Shown in pieces: positions 24,164 to 33,463 of a stretch of 64,000 bases of DNA. Below the pieces are notes generated by a model that ran no database searches, was not told the origin of the DNA, and saw nothing but the letters and a program-made list of their open reading frames with translations. How positions within the stretch are numbered: the stretch's first letter is position 1; each line of letters begins with the position of its first letter. Source of the DNA: Candidatus Palauibacter soopunensis. Its GTDB lineage: Bacteria > Gemmatimonadota > Gemmatimonadetes > Palauibacterales > Palauibacteraceae. The stretch is taken from positions 186,001-250,000 of the forward strand of contig NZ_CANPVT010000002.1 in the NCBI RefSeq assembly GCF_947581735.1. The letters are read 5' to 3'. The translations under genes were made by a program, and so were the position numbers.

Positions 24164-26548
24164 GTGCATCTTCAACGGCGAATCCGGCGCCTTGTGCGCA
24201 TCCATTGGGTACGCGGTCCCTGGCTGGGGTCGCTGCTGACGCTCGTCGTGGCGTCCGCTCTCGGCGCGCAGGCCGGGAACGCGTCACGCCCGTCCGATCC
24301 CGGCCAGGTCGCGGCCACGTCGGCGGGCTCCGATGTGCTGGAGCGGGCGCGGCGCCTTCTCGATGCCGGGATGCCGGTTTCGGCATCGGCTCTGCTGGCG
24401 CCCGCACTCGCCACCGGCGAGGTGCAGGGGGACGAGGCCGTGCTGCTGGCCGCCCAGGCGTTCGCGGATCAGCGGGCGTGGGCTTCCGTGCTGGGTCTGC
24501 TCTCGGAGCGCGAAAGCTCGACCCCGGCCGCGCGCTCGCAGGCCACGCTCCTCCGGGCACGGGCGTACGCCGGGCTCGACAGCCTGACCCGATCCGCGGC
24601 GCACTACCGCGCGTATCTGGACGCGGTCGACGGGACACCGCCGCTACGCGCGCGAGTGGAGTTCGCCCACGTGTCCTACCGGCGGTACCAGTGGTTCGAA
24701 GCGCGGGACCAGTACGCACTTGCGGAGCGGGAACACCCGGAGCTGGCTCCATGGTTGCGGCTTTCGCGCCTCTACGCCCTGGCGGAGGCCGAGGACCGGG
24801 ACGCCTTCGCCCTCGCCGACTCGATCGTGCGCGAGGCCCGCGTTCCGGCGGACTCCGCGCTCCTCCCGGCGGCGCGCCTGGCCTTCAGGCTCGAAGATCC
24901 CGGCCGCGGGGCCGCGCTCGCGAGCCGCGCCGGCAGGGGCGTGCGGAACGTACTCGCCGCCCGGCACCTCGGACCGCACTACCTGGCGATCGGCGACTCC
25001 GCCTCGGCCGCGTCAGCCTTCGCGGACGCGATCGCGAGAGGCCTCCAGACGCCGGAGACGGGACCTGCGCTCCTCGCACTCACGCGATCCTGGCGCACGT
25101 TGCGCGACGTCGGGCGCTCCGACACGCGCGCCGGCCGTCACTCCCGCGGCGCCGGCTACCTCTCGGAAGCGCTCGAACTCGCACCCGCGGCGGAACGCCC
25201 CGGCATCGCCGAGTCGCTCGCATCGACGTACATGGCGCTGGGCGCTCCCGGGCGTGCGGCGGAGACGCTGGCCCCGTGGACCCGGGATCCCGCTTCCGTC
25301 ACCGCGCCACGGGCGTCGCTGTGGATGCTCGCCGCCAGCATCTACCGTGCGCTCGGCCGCCACGGCGACGCCGAGGAGGCTCACGAGACGGCCGCCCGCG
25401 GCTCGGGGGATGTCGCCGCCCGCGCCGCCTATCTGCTCGCGGACCTCGAGCACGACGACGGCCGCCCGGACATCGCGGCGGAGGGCTTTGAACGCTCCTA
25501 CCGCGCGTTCCCGGAAGCGAGCTACGGATCGCGGTCGCTGGAACGGCTCGCTCTCCTCGCGTACCACGAGGGCCGTTACCCGGAGGCGCGGGCGCTCCTG
25601 GCCGAATACCGCGAACGCTACCCGGAGGGCGGGTGGGCTCAGGGAGCGATCTACTGGAGCGGCAAGGTGGCGGAGGCGCTGGACGACACCCAGGCCGCGA
25701 ACGAGTTCTACGCCCGCGCCCTGCGGTACAACCCGCTGGACTACTACGCCATCCTCGCGGAGCCCCGCACCGGCGCGGACCGTCTGGCGGCGGTCGGGCT
25801 GCGGGAAGAAGAGCCGCTGCCCGGCCTCGACCCCATCCATGCGACCGCGCTCCGGCGCATGAACGTGCTGCGAGAGGCGGGGTGGCCCGAGCGGGCGCGC
25901 CGGGAATACCGCCGGGCCAGCGAGCGCGGACCGTCGACTTACGGGGCGATCCTCGCGTTCGCGCACGCCCTGAACGCGGCGGAATGGACGAGGGAAGGGA
26001 TTCGCGAGGGGTGGCGCGCGCAGGCGATTCGCGGCCGCTGGACTCGGCCGCTTCTCGAAGCGATCTATCCGCTGCCCTTTCGAGAGGCTCTCGTCGCCGC
26101 CGCCGAGCGAAATGGACTTTCGCCGCACTTCGTCGCCGGACTCTCGCGTCGCGAGTCGATGTTCGACCCGGAGATCCGTTCCGTCGCCAATGCCATCGGT
26201 CTCATGCAGCTCCTGCCGGAGACCGCCCGCAACATCTCCTCGCGCGCCGGGCTCACAGGCTACCGCCGTCACCAGCTCACGGTCCCGGAGGTCAACCTGA
26301 TGCTCGGGACCCGGTATCTGTCGGAAGTGCTCGGACGCTTCGACGGCTTCGATATCGCGGGGATGATCTCCTACAACGCCGGCCCCCATCGCTACGCGCG
26401 CTGGCGCGACTTTCCCGAGTTCTCGGATGAGGAAAAGCTGGTCGAGCGGATCCCCTATCGGGAGACGCGGGAGTACGTTCGGGCGGTCACGGAACTGGCC
26501 GAAATCTATCGCTTCCTGTACCCGGACCTGGGCCTCTCGAAGCCCTGA
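24164..26548 (+). CDS. Soluble lytic transglycosylase with TPR-like N-terminus
   Basis: The 794-residue exported protein starts at GTG 24164, seven bases after AAGGAGG; a longer frame has no such site. A signal peptide or anchor spans about residues 15-35 (LGSLLTLVVASALGAQA). About 550 residues of helical TPR-like repeats follow. The C-terminal SLT domain (about 640-785) has catalytic Glu in LSRRESMFDPEI, then AIGLMQLLPETARNI and ISYNAGPHRYARW. It cleaves glycan strands, making anhydromuropeptides. This is the Slt70 layout with a somewhat longer helical part. Confidence 0.93.
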   Translation: MHLQRRIRRLVRIHWVRGPWLGSLLTLVVASALGAQAGNASRPSDPGQVAATSAGSDVLERARRLLDAGMPVSASALLAPALATGEVQGDEAVLLAAQAFADQRAWASVLGLLSERESSTPAARSQATLLRARAYAGLDSLTRSAAHYRAYLDAVDGTPPLRARVEFAHVSYRRYQWFEARDQYALAEREHPELAPWLRLSRLYALAEAEDRDAFALADSIVREARVPADSALLPAARLAFRLEDPGRGAALASRAGRGVRNVLAARHLGPHYLAIGDSASAASAFADAIARGLQTPETGPALLALTRSWRTLRDVGRSDTRAGRHSRGAGYLSEALELAPAAERPGIAESLASTYMALGAPGRAAETLAPWTRDPASVTAPRASLWMLAASIYRALGRHGDAEEAHETAARGSGDVAARAAYLLADLEHDDGRPDIAAEGFERSYRAFPEASYGSRSLERLALLAYHEGRYPEARALLAEYRERYPEGGWAQGAIYWSGKVAEALDDTQAANEFYARALRYNPLDYYAILAEPRTGADRLAAVGLREEEPLPGLDPIHATALRRMNVLREAGWPERARREYRRASERGPSTYGAILAFAHALNAAEWTREGIREGWRAQAIRGRWTRPLLEAIYPLPFREALVAAAERNGLSPHFVAGLSRRESMFDPEIRSVANAIGLMQLLPETARNISSRAGLTGYRRHQLTVPEVNLMLGTRYLSEVLGRFDGFDIAGMISYNAGPHRYARWRDFPEFSDEEKLVERIPYRETREYVRAVTELAEIYRFLYPDLGLSKP

Positions 26549-26570
26549 TACGGTCGTTCCGGACGGCGTG

Positions 26571-26599
26571 TTGACGGGTCCGAATTGCTCGCATAGCAT
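26571..26599 (+). promoter_or_regulatory. Cold-shock gene promoter
   Basis: TTGACG (26571-26576) and TAGCAT (26594-26599) are separated by 17 bases. The implied leader of nearly 90 bases before the ATG is typical of csp genes, whose leader structure controls translation. Confidence 0.6.
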
Positions 26600-26694
26600 A
26601 GCAAACGTCTCGAGTCCGGCGGCGCGAAAAACGATGCACGGCCAGCCGCGCCACGCGCCCGCAACACCCATCACCGAGGTTCGCAGGAGGCAGG

Positions 26695-26901
26695 ATGCCA
26701 TCAGGTACGGTCAAGTGGTTCAACGACTCCAAGGGGTACGGTTTCATCGAGCAGCCCGACGGCGGCGATGACGTCTTCGTCCACTATTCGTCCATCGACA
26801 TGGACGGGTACAAGACGCTCGCCGAAGGGATGGAAGTGGACTACGAGTTCACGCAGGGCGAGAAGGGCCTGCACGCGACCCGCGTCGTGCGCACCGCCTG
26901 A
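26695..26901 (+). CDS. Cold-shock domain protein (CspA family)
   Basis: This 68-residue single OB-fold protein begins MPSGTVKWFNDSKGYGFIEQ and has the RNA-binding motif DVFVHYSSI. It binds single-stranded RNA or DNA and melts RNA structures. GCAGGAGGCAGG just before the ATG gives a strong ribosome site. It is monocistronic, with its own promoter and terminator. Confidence 0.96.
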   Translation: MPSGTVKWFNDSKGYGFIEQPDGGDDVFVHYSSIDMDGYKTLAEGMEVDYEFTQGEKGLHATRVVRTA

Positions 26902-26926
26902 CCGGACACCGTAGCCGGAGCCTTAC

Positions 26927-26958
26927 GCGCCCCGCCCGCCCGGCGGGGCGCTTTTTTT
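26927..26958 (+). terminator. Intrinsic terminator after the cold-shock gene
   Basis: A perfect ten-base-pair stem (arms GCGCCCCGCC and GGCGGGGCGC, loop of five) is followed by seven T. Confidence 0.92.
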
Positions 26959-27054
26959 GTCGCCGGGCTTTGCGACGGACAGCCCCCCGGCCATACATAG
27001 AGGCCATGTTGACCATCCCCGACCGCCCGTGAACGCCGTGTGGCCGCGCCAGGC

Positions 27055-29847
27055 ATGGTGAAGCCCGCACGGGCGGCCCGTCCGTCGCTCTTCCTGCTCG
27101 ACGGCTACGCGCTCATCTACCGCGCGTTCTTCGCCATGATCAACCGGCCGCTCACCACCTCCAGCGGCGAGAACACGTCGGCCCCCTACGGCATCGCCCG
27201 CTTCCTCATGCGGCTGATCGCCGATCACGCACCCGATTATCTCGGCGTCGCGTTCGATGCCGGCGACAGCTTCCGCACCGACATCTACCCGGAGTACAAG
27301 GCCACCCGAGAGAAGATGCCCGATGAACTTCGTGCATCCCTCCCCAGGTGCCGGGAGGTCTTCGACGCCTTCCGGGTGCCCGTCATAGAGGCGGAAGGGT
27401 GGGAGGCGGACGACGTGATCGGGACGCTCGCGCAGAAGGCCGCGGACCGCGGTCTGCGCACCGTCATCGTCTCCGGAGACAAGGACTTCCACCAGCTTGT
27501 AGACGACCGCACGGCGCTGCTCAATCCGGGCCGCGGCGGACCCGCCGGAGTGGAACAGGTGTGGGTGACGCAGGACAACGCCGAGGAACGGTTCGGCGTG
27601 CCGCCAGAGCGCGTGACGGACTTCCTGGCACTGCTCGGCGACTCGTCCGACAACGTCCCCGGGGTACCCGGCATCGGGAAGAAGACCGCGCCCGCCCTGA
27701 TCCGGCAGTTCGGCGACCTGGAGTCCATCCTCTCGCGAGCGGACGAGATCACGGCGGCCCGGGCCCGAAACGCGCTTCTCAAGCATGCGGATGACGCTCG
27801 GCGCTCCAGGCAACTGGTGACGATCCGCACCGATGCGCCCGTGAACCTAGACCTCGAAAGCCTCCGGTCACGGCCAATGGACGCCGGGAAGGCGGCATCC
27901 GTCTTCCGCGACCTGGAGTTCCACAACCTGCTGAGGGAACTGGAGGCTCCGGCGACCGAGGCGGAGCGCTTCGCCCCCGAGGTGGACGTCGTGACCGACA
28001 CGGACCGGCTGAGCGTTCTGCTTGCCGAGTGCTCGGAAGCTCCGCGCATCGGACTCTTCGTCGCGGGCAGCTCCGACGACCCGCTCGGCGCCGACCTCGT
28101 CGGCCTGGCGCTAGCCGCCTCCGAGGCCCGCGCCTTCTACCTGCCCCTCGGGCACCGCGCCCCGGAAGTCCAGCACGATGCGGCGGGAAACCCGACCCTC
28201 GCCTTCGATGCGGGCGAGCCGGTCGGCCTGCCGGGGATGACGTCATCCGACATGCGAGGCCTGCGGGAACTGCTGGCCTCGGATACGCCGAAACTCGGAC
28301 ACGATCTCAAGTACGCCGCCCAGCTCCTGCGCCGGCACGGCGTCGAGTTGGGCGGTCTCGACGGCGGCGTCGCGTTCGACACGCAGATCTCCTCCTATTG
28401 CCTCGACCCGGCCCGCCGCGAGCGCGCCCTCTCTACTCTCGGCCCCGATCGCCTGGGCGTCGCGCTCGAGACGGGCGACGCCATCACGGGCACCGGGCGG
28501 AACCGTGTCCCCCTGGCATCGGTCGAGCCCGAGCGCGTGGCCGACTGGGCCGGCCCCCGCGCCGCTCTCCTGCACCGCCTCGCGAAGGTCGACGAAGCCG
28601 ATCTCGTGCGCACGGGCATGGGCCGCCTCTTCCGCGAGGTCGAGATGCCGCTCGTCGCGGTCCTCGCGAGCATGGAGCGGGCCGGCATCGCGATCGACCT
28701 CGACTTCTTCGGCGACCTGCGAACCCGTCTGCGCCGGGATCTCGACGCGGTGCGGTCGGAGATCCACAAGATCGCCGGGGCCGAGGTCAACCTCCGCTCC
28801 GTGCCGCAGATGCGGGCGCTGCTCTTCGACCAGCTTGCGCTGCCCGTCCTCAAGAAGACGAAGACCGGCCCCTCGACGGACGAGTCCGTGCTCGAGCAAC
28901 TCGCGGCCATGGGCCACGAACTCCCGCGCCTCATCCTCGAACACCGGGAACTCGACAAGCTGGACGGCACGTACGTGAGCGTGCTCCCCCGTCTCATCGA
29001 TCGACGGGGACGCATTCACACCCGCTTCAACCAGACCGTCGCCGCGACGGGCCGACTCTCGTCCTCGGACCCCAACCTGCAGAACATCCCGATCCGGCGG
29101 GCGCTGGGGCGCGAGATCCGGAAGGGGTTCATCGCCGCCCCCGGCCACCTGTTCGTGGGGGCCGACTACTCGCAGATCGAGCTGCGGGTCATGGCCCATC
29201 TCTCCGGGGACGAGGCGTTCGTGGAAGCGTTCCGGGCGGAGCGCGACATCCACCGGGAGACGGCGGCCCGGATCTTCGGGGTCGAGCCGGATGACGTAAC
29301 GCCGACCATGCGCGAGCAGGCGAAGACGATCAACTTCGCGACCATCTACGGCCAGGGCCCGTTCGCGCTCGCCCAGCAGCTCGGGATCTCACGGGCGCAG
29401 GCGAGCGAGTTCATCGACGGATACTTCGAGAGGTTCGCGGGCGTCGCGGCCTACCTCGAGGAGATGAAGGAACTGGCGCGGGACCGGAACTACGTCGAGA
29501 CGCTGTTCGGACGTCGGCGGTACATCCCCGAGATCCGGTCCAGGAACCCCGGGATTCGCGGCTACGGCGAACGCACGGCGACGAACTCCCCCATCCAGGG
29601 ATCCGCGGCGGACCTCATCAAGGTGTCGATGATCCGGCTGCACGAGCGCCTCGCGGGAACCGAGGCCCGCATGCTGCTGCAGGTGCACGACGAGTTGCTC
29701 ATCGAGGCCCCGGAGTCCGATGTTGAAGCCATCGGCCGGATCGTGCGCGAGGAGATGGAGGGAGCCATCGAGCTGACGGTCCCCCTGCGCGTCGATCTCG
29801 GGATCGGCCGCAGCTGGTACGACTGCAAATTCGGGAAGGGATCGTGA
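27055..29847 (+). CDS. polA: DNA polymerase I, proofreading residues lost
   Basis: The protein of about 930 residues has the 5' nuclease domain (SLFLLDGYALIYRAFF to about residue 290) and the polymerase domain. Motif A is DYSQIELRVMAHLSGD, motif B REQAKTINFATIYGQG and motif C LLQVHDELL. The middle exonuclease-like domain lacks the DxE metal ligands (IGLFVAGSSDD where FDTET is expected), and the second motif reads HDLKYA. Proofreading is therefore probably inactive, as in Taq. ATG 27055 is used; GTG 27040 is possible. A -10-like CATACAT lies at 26992-26998. It overlaps the next gene by four bases. Confidence 0.95.
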   Translation: MVKPARAARPSLFLLDGYALIYRAFFAMINRPLTTSSGENTSAPYGIARFLMRLIADHAPDYLGVAFDAGDSFRTDIYPEYKATREKMPDELRASLPRCREVFDAFRVPVIEAEGWEADDVIGTLAQKAADRGLRTVIVSGDKDFHQLVDDRTALLNPGRGGPAGVEQVWVTQDNAEERFGVPPERVTDFLALLGDSSDNVPGVPGIGKKTAPALIRQFGDLESILSRADEITAARARNALLKHADDARRSRQLVTIRTDAPVNLDLESLRSRPMDAGKAASVFRDLEFHNLLRELEAPATEAERFAPEVDVVTDTDRLSVLLAECSEAPRIGLFVAGSSDDPLGADLVGLALAASEARAFYLPLGHRAPEVQHDAAGNPTLAFDAGEPVGLPGMTSSDMRGLRELLASDTPKLGHDLKYAAQLLRRHGVELGGLDGGVAFDTQISSYCLDPARRERALSTLGPDRLGVALETGDAITGTGRNRVPLASVEPERVADWAGPRAALLHRLAKVDEADLVRTGMGRLFREVEMPLVAVLASMERAGIAIDLDFFGDLRTRLRRDLDAVRSEIHKIAGAEVNLRSVPQMRALLFDQLALPVLKKTKTGPSTDESVLEQLAAMGHELPRLILEHRELDKLDGTYVSVLPRLIDRRGRIHTRFNQTVAATGRLSSSDPNLQNIPIRRALGREIRKGFIAAPGHLFVGADYSQIELRVMAHLSGDEAFVEAFRAERDIHRETAARIFGVEPDDVTPTMREQAKTINFATIYGQGPFALAQQLGISRAQASEFIDGYFERFAGVAAYLEEMKELARDRNYVETLFGRRRYIPEIRSRNPGIRGYGERTATNSPIQGSAADLIKVSMIRLHERLAGTEARMLLQVHDELLIEAPESDVEAIGRIVREEMEGAIELTVPLRVDLGIGRSWYDCKFGKGS

Positions 29848-31070
29848 ACGCAGCCCGGACCGCCCTCATCGCCTGGACCTCGTCCGCGCTCGCCTGCGCG
29901 CCGCCCCCCACGCCGGACAGTTCCGTGCTGGAGGGGGTCGCGGCCGGATCCCCCGAGGCGCTCGTCGAGTCGGCGCTGATGCCGGCCGTCACGGTTCGCG
30001 GCGAGCCCGTCGCGCGATCCTCGCTCGCCGACCGTATGGCCGAACTCGGCGTGCCCGGCGTCAGCGTCGCCGTCCTGGTCGACGGCGAGATCGCCTGGGC
30101 CCGCGGCTACGGACTCGCCGACGTCGAATCGGGTCGGTCCGTGACGCCGAACACGCTCTTCCAGGCGGCCTCGATCTCCAAACCCGTGGCCGCGCTCGCC
30201 GCCCTGCGGCTCGTCGAATCGGGCCGCGCCGACCTCGATGGCGACGTCAACGCCTATCTCACGAGTTGGCGGGTGCCGGACAACGCGTTCACGGTACAGG
30301 CGCCCGTCACCCTGCGCGGGCTCCTCACGCACCGGGCCGGCCTCACCGTGTGGGGCTTCCCCGGGTACGGCCCGGACGAGGAGGCGCCGGACGGGCCGGG
30401 CGTCCTCGACGGTCACGGCAACACGGACCCCGTGCGGGTCTACAAGGTGCCGGGCGAAAGCTGGCGCTACTCGGGCGGTGGATACACCGTGATGCAGCAG
30501 CTCGTGGCGGACGTCCACGGCAAACCGTTCGCCACGGTCATGCGCGAGGAGGTGCTCGACCCGATCGGCATGTTACGCTCGACGTACGAGCAGCCGATCC
30601 CTCCCGAGCGCCGGGACGACATCGCGACGGGCTACCGGCCGAACGGCGACCGCGTCCCCAGCGGGTGGCACACCTATCCCGAACAGGCGGCCGCCGGGCT
30701 GTGGACGACGCCGAGCGAACTCGCGCTTTACGCCCGGGAGATGCAGCGTGCCTGGAAGGGCGAGTCGACCCGCGTGCTGGGCGAAGCGCTCGCACGAGAG
30801 ATGCTGACGCCCGACGCGGACGACTGGGGCTTGGGCCCGGCGATCTCGGAGGACGGCGAACGCTTTCGGCACGGCGGCTCGAACCAGGGTTTCCGCTGCA
30901 CGTTCGCTGCGTATATCGATGGCGATGACGGCGTCTTCGTGATGACGAACTCCGACTCGGGGAGCGAGCTCGCGTCCGAGATCGCGATCACGGTGGCGCA
31001 CGCGTACGGCTGGTCCGGACCCCGCGCCGAAGAGAGGGTGCCGGGCGAGGAAGGCACAGAAAGGGAGTAG
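29844..31070 (+). CDS. Exported serine hydrolase, beta-lactamase/esterase class C family
   Basis: The 408-residue protein has the SxxK nucleophile motif in FQAASISKPVAAL (about residue 108), the YxN-like YSGGGYTVMQ and a C-terminal HGGSNQGF that replaces KTG. The N-terminus has a hydrophobic run ending in SSALAC, a weak lipobox. Such enzymes act on peptides or esters in the periplasm; this family includes D-aminopeptidases and esterases. ATG overlaps the polA stop (ATGA). It is followed after six bases by the Tat-exported epimerase-like gene. Confidence 0.87.
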   Translation: MNAARTALIAWTSSALACAPPPTPDSSVLEGVAAGSPEALVESALMPAVTVRGEPVARSSLADRMAELGVPGVSVAVLVDGEIAWARGYGLADVESGRSVTPNTLFQAASISKPVAALAALRLVESGRADLDGDVNAYLTSWRVPDNAFTVQAPVTLRGLLTHRAGLTVWGFPGYGPDEEAPDGPGVLDGHGNTDPVRVYKVPGESWRYSGGGYTVMQQLVADVHGKPFATVMREEVLDPIGMLRSTYEQPIPPERRDDIATGYRPNGDRVPSGWHTYPEQAAAGLWTTPSELALYAREMQRAWKGESTRVLGEALAREMLTPDADDWGLGPAISEDGERFRHGGSNQGFRCTFAAYIDGDDGVFVMTNSDSGSELASEIAITVAHAYGWSGPRAEERVPGEEGTERE

Positions 31071-31076
31071 ATCACG

Positions 31077-32201
31077 ATGGCGTGGAACCAGACCCGACGA
31101 GAGTTCGTGAAGACGTCCGCCCGCGCCGGCGGCGCGCTCGGCGTGCTTGGCGCCTTCGGCTCGGCCGCCTGCGCGGGGAGCGAGGGAGGCCCGCTCCGCA
31201 TCCTCATCCTCGGCGGGACGCGCTTCATCGGTCCGCACCAGGTGAAGTACGCCCTCGACCGGGGCCACGAGGTGTCGATCTTCACGCGCGGGCAGACCGA
31301 GCCCCCGTTCTACCAGGACTACTTCGAGCGCGTCGAGCACCTGATCGGTGACCGGACAAGCGATCTGTCGGCACTCGAGGGCAGAGAGTGGGATGCCGTC
31401 ATCGACAACTCCGCCTCCTACCCGAGTTGGGTCGCGTCAACGACCGAACTCCTGCGCGGCCAGGTCGACCGCTACCTCTTCGTCTCCTCCATCTCCGCCT
31501 ACGCGGACTTCGCCCGGGTCGGGATCGACGAGGACTATCACGTCGGGCAGTTGTCGCCTGACGAGGCCGAGGACGACGGAGGCTACGGGCCCAGGAAGGC
31601 GCGCTGCGAGCAGTACGCCCGCGACGCCTTCGGCGAGAACGCGATCAACGTGCGCCCGGGGCTGATCATCGGGCCCGGCGACAACACGGACCGCTGGACG
31701 TACTGGCCGGTCCGGGTCGACCGCGGAGGGGAGGTGCTCGCCCCCAACACGCCCGCCGACCCGGTGCAGAACGTCGACGCGCGCGACCTCTCCGAGTGGA
31801 TCGTGCGCCTCGTCGAGACTCCGGGAAACGGGGGCACGTACAACGCCACGGGAGAGATACAGCAGTTCGGCGACATGCTGGAGGAGATCCGCGGAGCGCT
31901 CGCCTCCGACGCCACGTTCACCTGGGTGCCGACGGAGTTCATGGCGGAGCAGGAAGTGGCGCCCTGGATGCACATGACGAACTGGACGCCGCCCGAAGGG
32001 GAAACGGTCGGCATGAACCAGGTTTCGGTCGCCGCCGCCGTGCAGGCCGGGCTCACGTTCCGCCCGCTCGCCGACACCGCCCGCGACACGGTGGAATGGT
32101 GGAACTCGCTCCCCGAGGATCGTCGCGCCGAGCCACGAGCGGGCCTCCCCGCCGACAAGGAAGCCGAAGTCCTCGCCGCCTGGCACGCCGATCCCGGCTA
32201 A
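31077..32201 (+). CDS. Tat-exported NAD-dependent epimerase/dehydratase-family protein
   Basis: The 374-residue protein has a twin-arginine signal, QTRREFVKTSARAGG, with a hydrophobic stretch ending near AACAGS. A Rossmann fold follows with the dinucleotide-binding ILILGGTRFIG. VSSISAYADF and YGPRKARCEQYA resemble the catalytic S...YxxxK of short-chain dehydrogenases, with YGPRK in place of YxxxK. Tat export would allow a prefolded, cofactor-loaded enzyme to reach the periplasm. Substrate unknown; a sugar or isoflavone-reductase-like role is possible. Confidence 0.85.
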   Translation: MAWNQTRREFVKTSARAGGALGVLGAFGSAACAGSEGGPLRILILGGTRFIGPHQVKYALDRGHEVSIFTRGQTEPPFYQDYFERVEHLIGDRTSDLSALEGREWDAVIDNSASYPSWVASTTELLRGQVDRYLFVSSISAYADFARVGIDEDYHVGQLSPDEAEDDGGYGPRKARCEQYARDAFGENAINVRPGLIIGPGDNTDRWTYWPVRVDRGGEVLAPNTPADPVQNVDARDLSEWIVRLVETPGNGGTYNATGEIQQFGDMLEEIRGALASDATFTWVPTEFMAEQEVAPWMHMTNWTPPEGETVGMNQVSVAAAVQAGLTFRPLADTARDTVEWWNSLPEDRRAEPRAGLPADKEAEVLAAWHADPG

Positions 32202-32294
32202 CCGTTCACCGCGAGGCCGGACGACTTCACCACGACCGCACCGGTCGCCAGCCCTGTCCGGAACTTTATCCGGTGTCCGGTGATTAGAGGCATC

Positions 32295-33026
32295 ATGACT
32301 ACCATGTTCCCCAGGTTCCTCAAGACCCGGATGGCCCCGCTGGGGCTCGCGGTTTCCGTCGCCGTCATGGCGGCGTGCGATGGTTCGGAGACGGCGGGCG
32401 TCGTGACGCCCGACCCGGAGCCCGAGCCGCCGCCCCCCGTTGCGGCGACCACGGCTAGGTATCGGGTGGTTTTCGAGGCGACGTGGAGCGCTTCGACGCA
32501 CCCGACGAACTTCCCGGGCGGTGCGCACTTCTCGCCGCTCATCGGAGCCGTGCACAACGCCGGCGTGACCTTCTGGGCTCGGGACGGCACCGCCACGCCG
32601 GGGATCGAGACCATGGCCGAGACGGGCGGCACGTCCACGCTGACCGCGGAGATCCAGGCCCAGATCCCGGGGGGTGCGCTGGCGGTCGTCAACGGGTCCG
32701 GGATCCGCAGCCCCGGGAGCACGACGATTCAGGCGATCGCGCTGCGCGCCGACTTCCCGCTCGTCACCCTCGTCACGATGATCGCCCCGAGCCCGGACTG
32801 GTTCGTGGGCGTGTCGGGCCTGTCGCTCCGTGACGCCGATGGAAACTGGATCGAGGAACTCGAGGTCGTCCTTTACCCCTACGACGCGGGGACCGACAGC
32901 GGGCCCGTGTACACTTCCGCGAACAACGATACCCAGCCGAAGGAACCGATCCGCAATCTGAGGGGCGAGAGCCCCTTCTCCGACGAACCCATCGGCACCT
33001 TCACCTTCACGCGCACGGACGGGTAA
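32295..33026 (+). CDS. Spondin_N-domain lipoprotein
   Basis: The 243-residue protein has a signal peptide with lipobox-like VMAAC (about residue 28), a proline-rich linker and one Spondin_N domain. Family markers are FEATWSASTHPTNFP, HFSPLIGAVHN, MIAPSPDWFVGVSGLSLRD and LYPYDAGTDSG. In animals the domain occurs in extracellular-matrix proteins; bacterial copies are exported and of unknown function, probably in surface adhesion. ATG 32295 is preferred over GTG 32280. Confidence 0.85.
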   Translation: MTTMFPRFLKTRMAPLGLAVSVAVMAACDGSETAGVVTPDPEPEPPPPVAATTARYRVVFEATWSASTHPTNFPGGAHFSPLIGAVHNAGVTFWARDGTATPGIETMAETGGTSTLTAEIQAQIPGGALAVVNGSGIRSPGSTTIQAIALRADFPLVTLVTMIAPSPDWFVGVSGLSLRDADGNWIEELEVVLYPYDAGTDSGPVYTSANNDTQPKEPIRNLRGESPFSDEPIGTFTFTRTDG

Positions 33027-33076
33027 GCGGCCGGACGGGCGGCGGGATGGTGGGCGGCAGTGGGCGCCCCGCCCGG

Positions 33077-33463
33077 TCAGACGACGTCGTCGAGGAGGAA
33101 GAGGTCGGTGAGGAGCGCCCGCAGGTGGGATGAGGCGTTCAGGTTGTCGATCAACTGCGAGCTGATCGTCTCCTGGGTGAGGACGATCCGGACCGCCGCG
33201 CCGGCCCGCGCGGCGTCGGCCGAAGTCACGTCGATCATGTCGCCGTAGGCGCCCGCTGGTTCCAGCCCCTCCGCCGCGACCAGGCCGCCGAGGTCGTCCG
33301 CCAGCGCCCGGAGCGCTGCGTCCGTCCGGCTCAGGTACTCCCGCAACTGGCCGCCGACTTTCGAGGCTTCTTCCCGCTCGGCACCGAGCGCGGCGTAGGA
33401 GAGGAAGAACTCGTACGCCTTTTCGAGGACCTCGATGTGAGCCTTCAGCTCCTCGCGGCTCAA
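33077..33463 (-). CDS. Small helical protein of unknown function, last gene of the Pao-like operon
   Basis: A 128-residue frame starts at TTG 33463, overlapping the cytochrome b stop (TTGA). It has no signal or membrane segment and is predicted helical, with Leu/Ala heptads (LKAHIEVLEKAYEFFLSYAAL; LREYLSRTDAALRALADDL). No Cys and no cofactor motif are present. Tight coupling to the cytochrome suggests an assembly chaperone, regulator or soluble subunit, in the way TorD/NarJ or XdhC proteins serve molybdoenzymes, but it does not look like any of these. Not recognised. Confidence 0.65.
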   Translation of the reverse strand: MSREELKAHIEVLEKAYEFFLSYAALGAEREEASKVGGQLREYLSRTDAALRALADDLGGLVAAEGLEPAGAYGDMIDVTSADAARAGAAVRIVLTQETISSQLIDNLNASSHLRALLTDLFLLDDVV

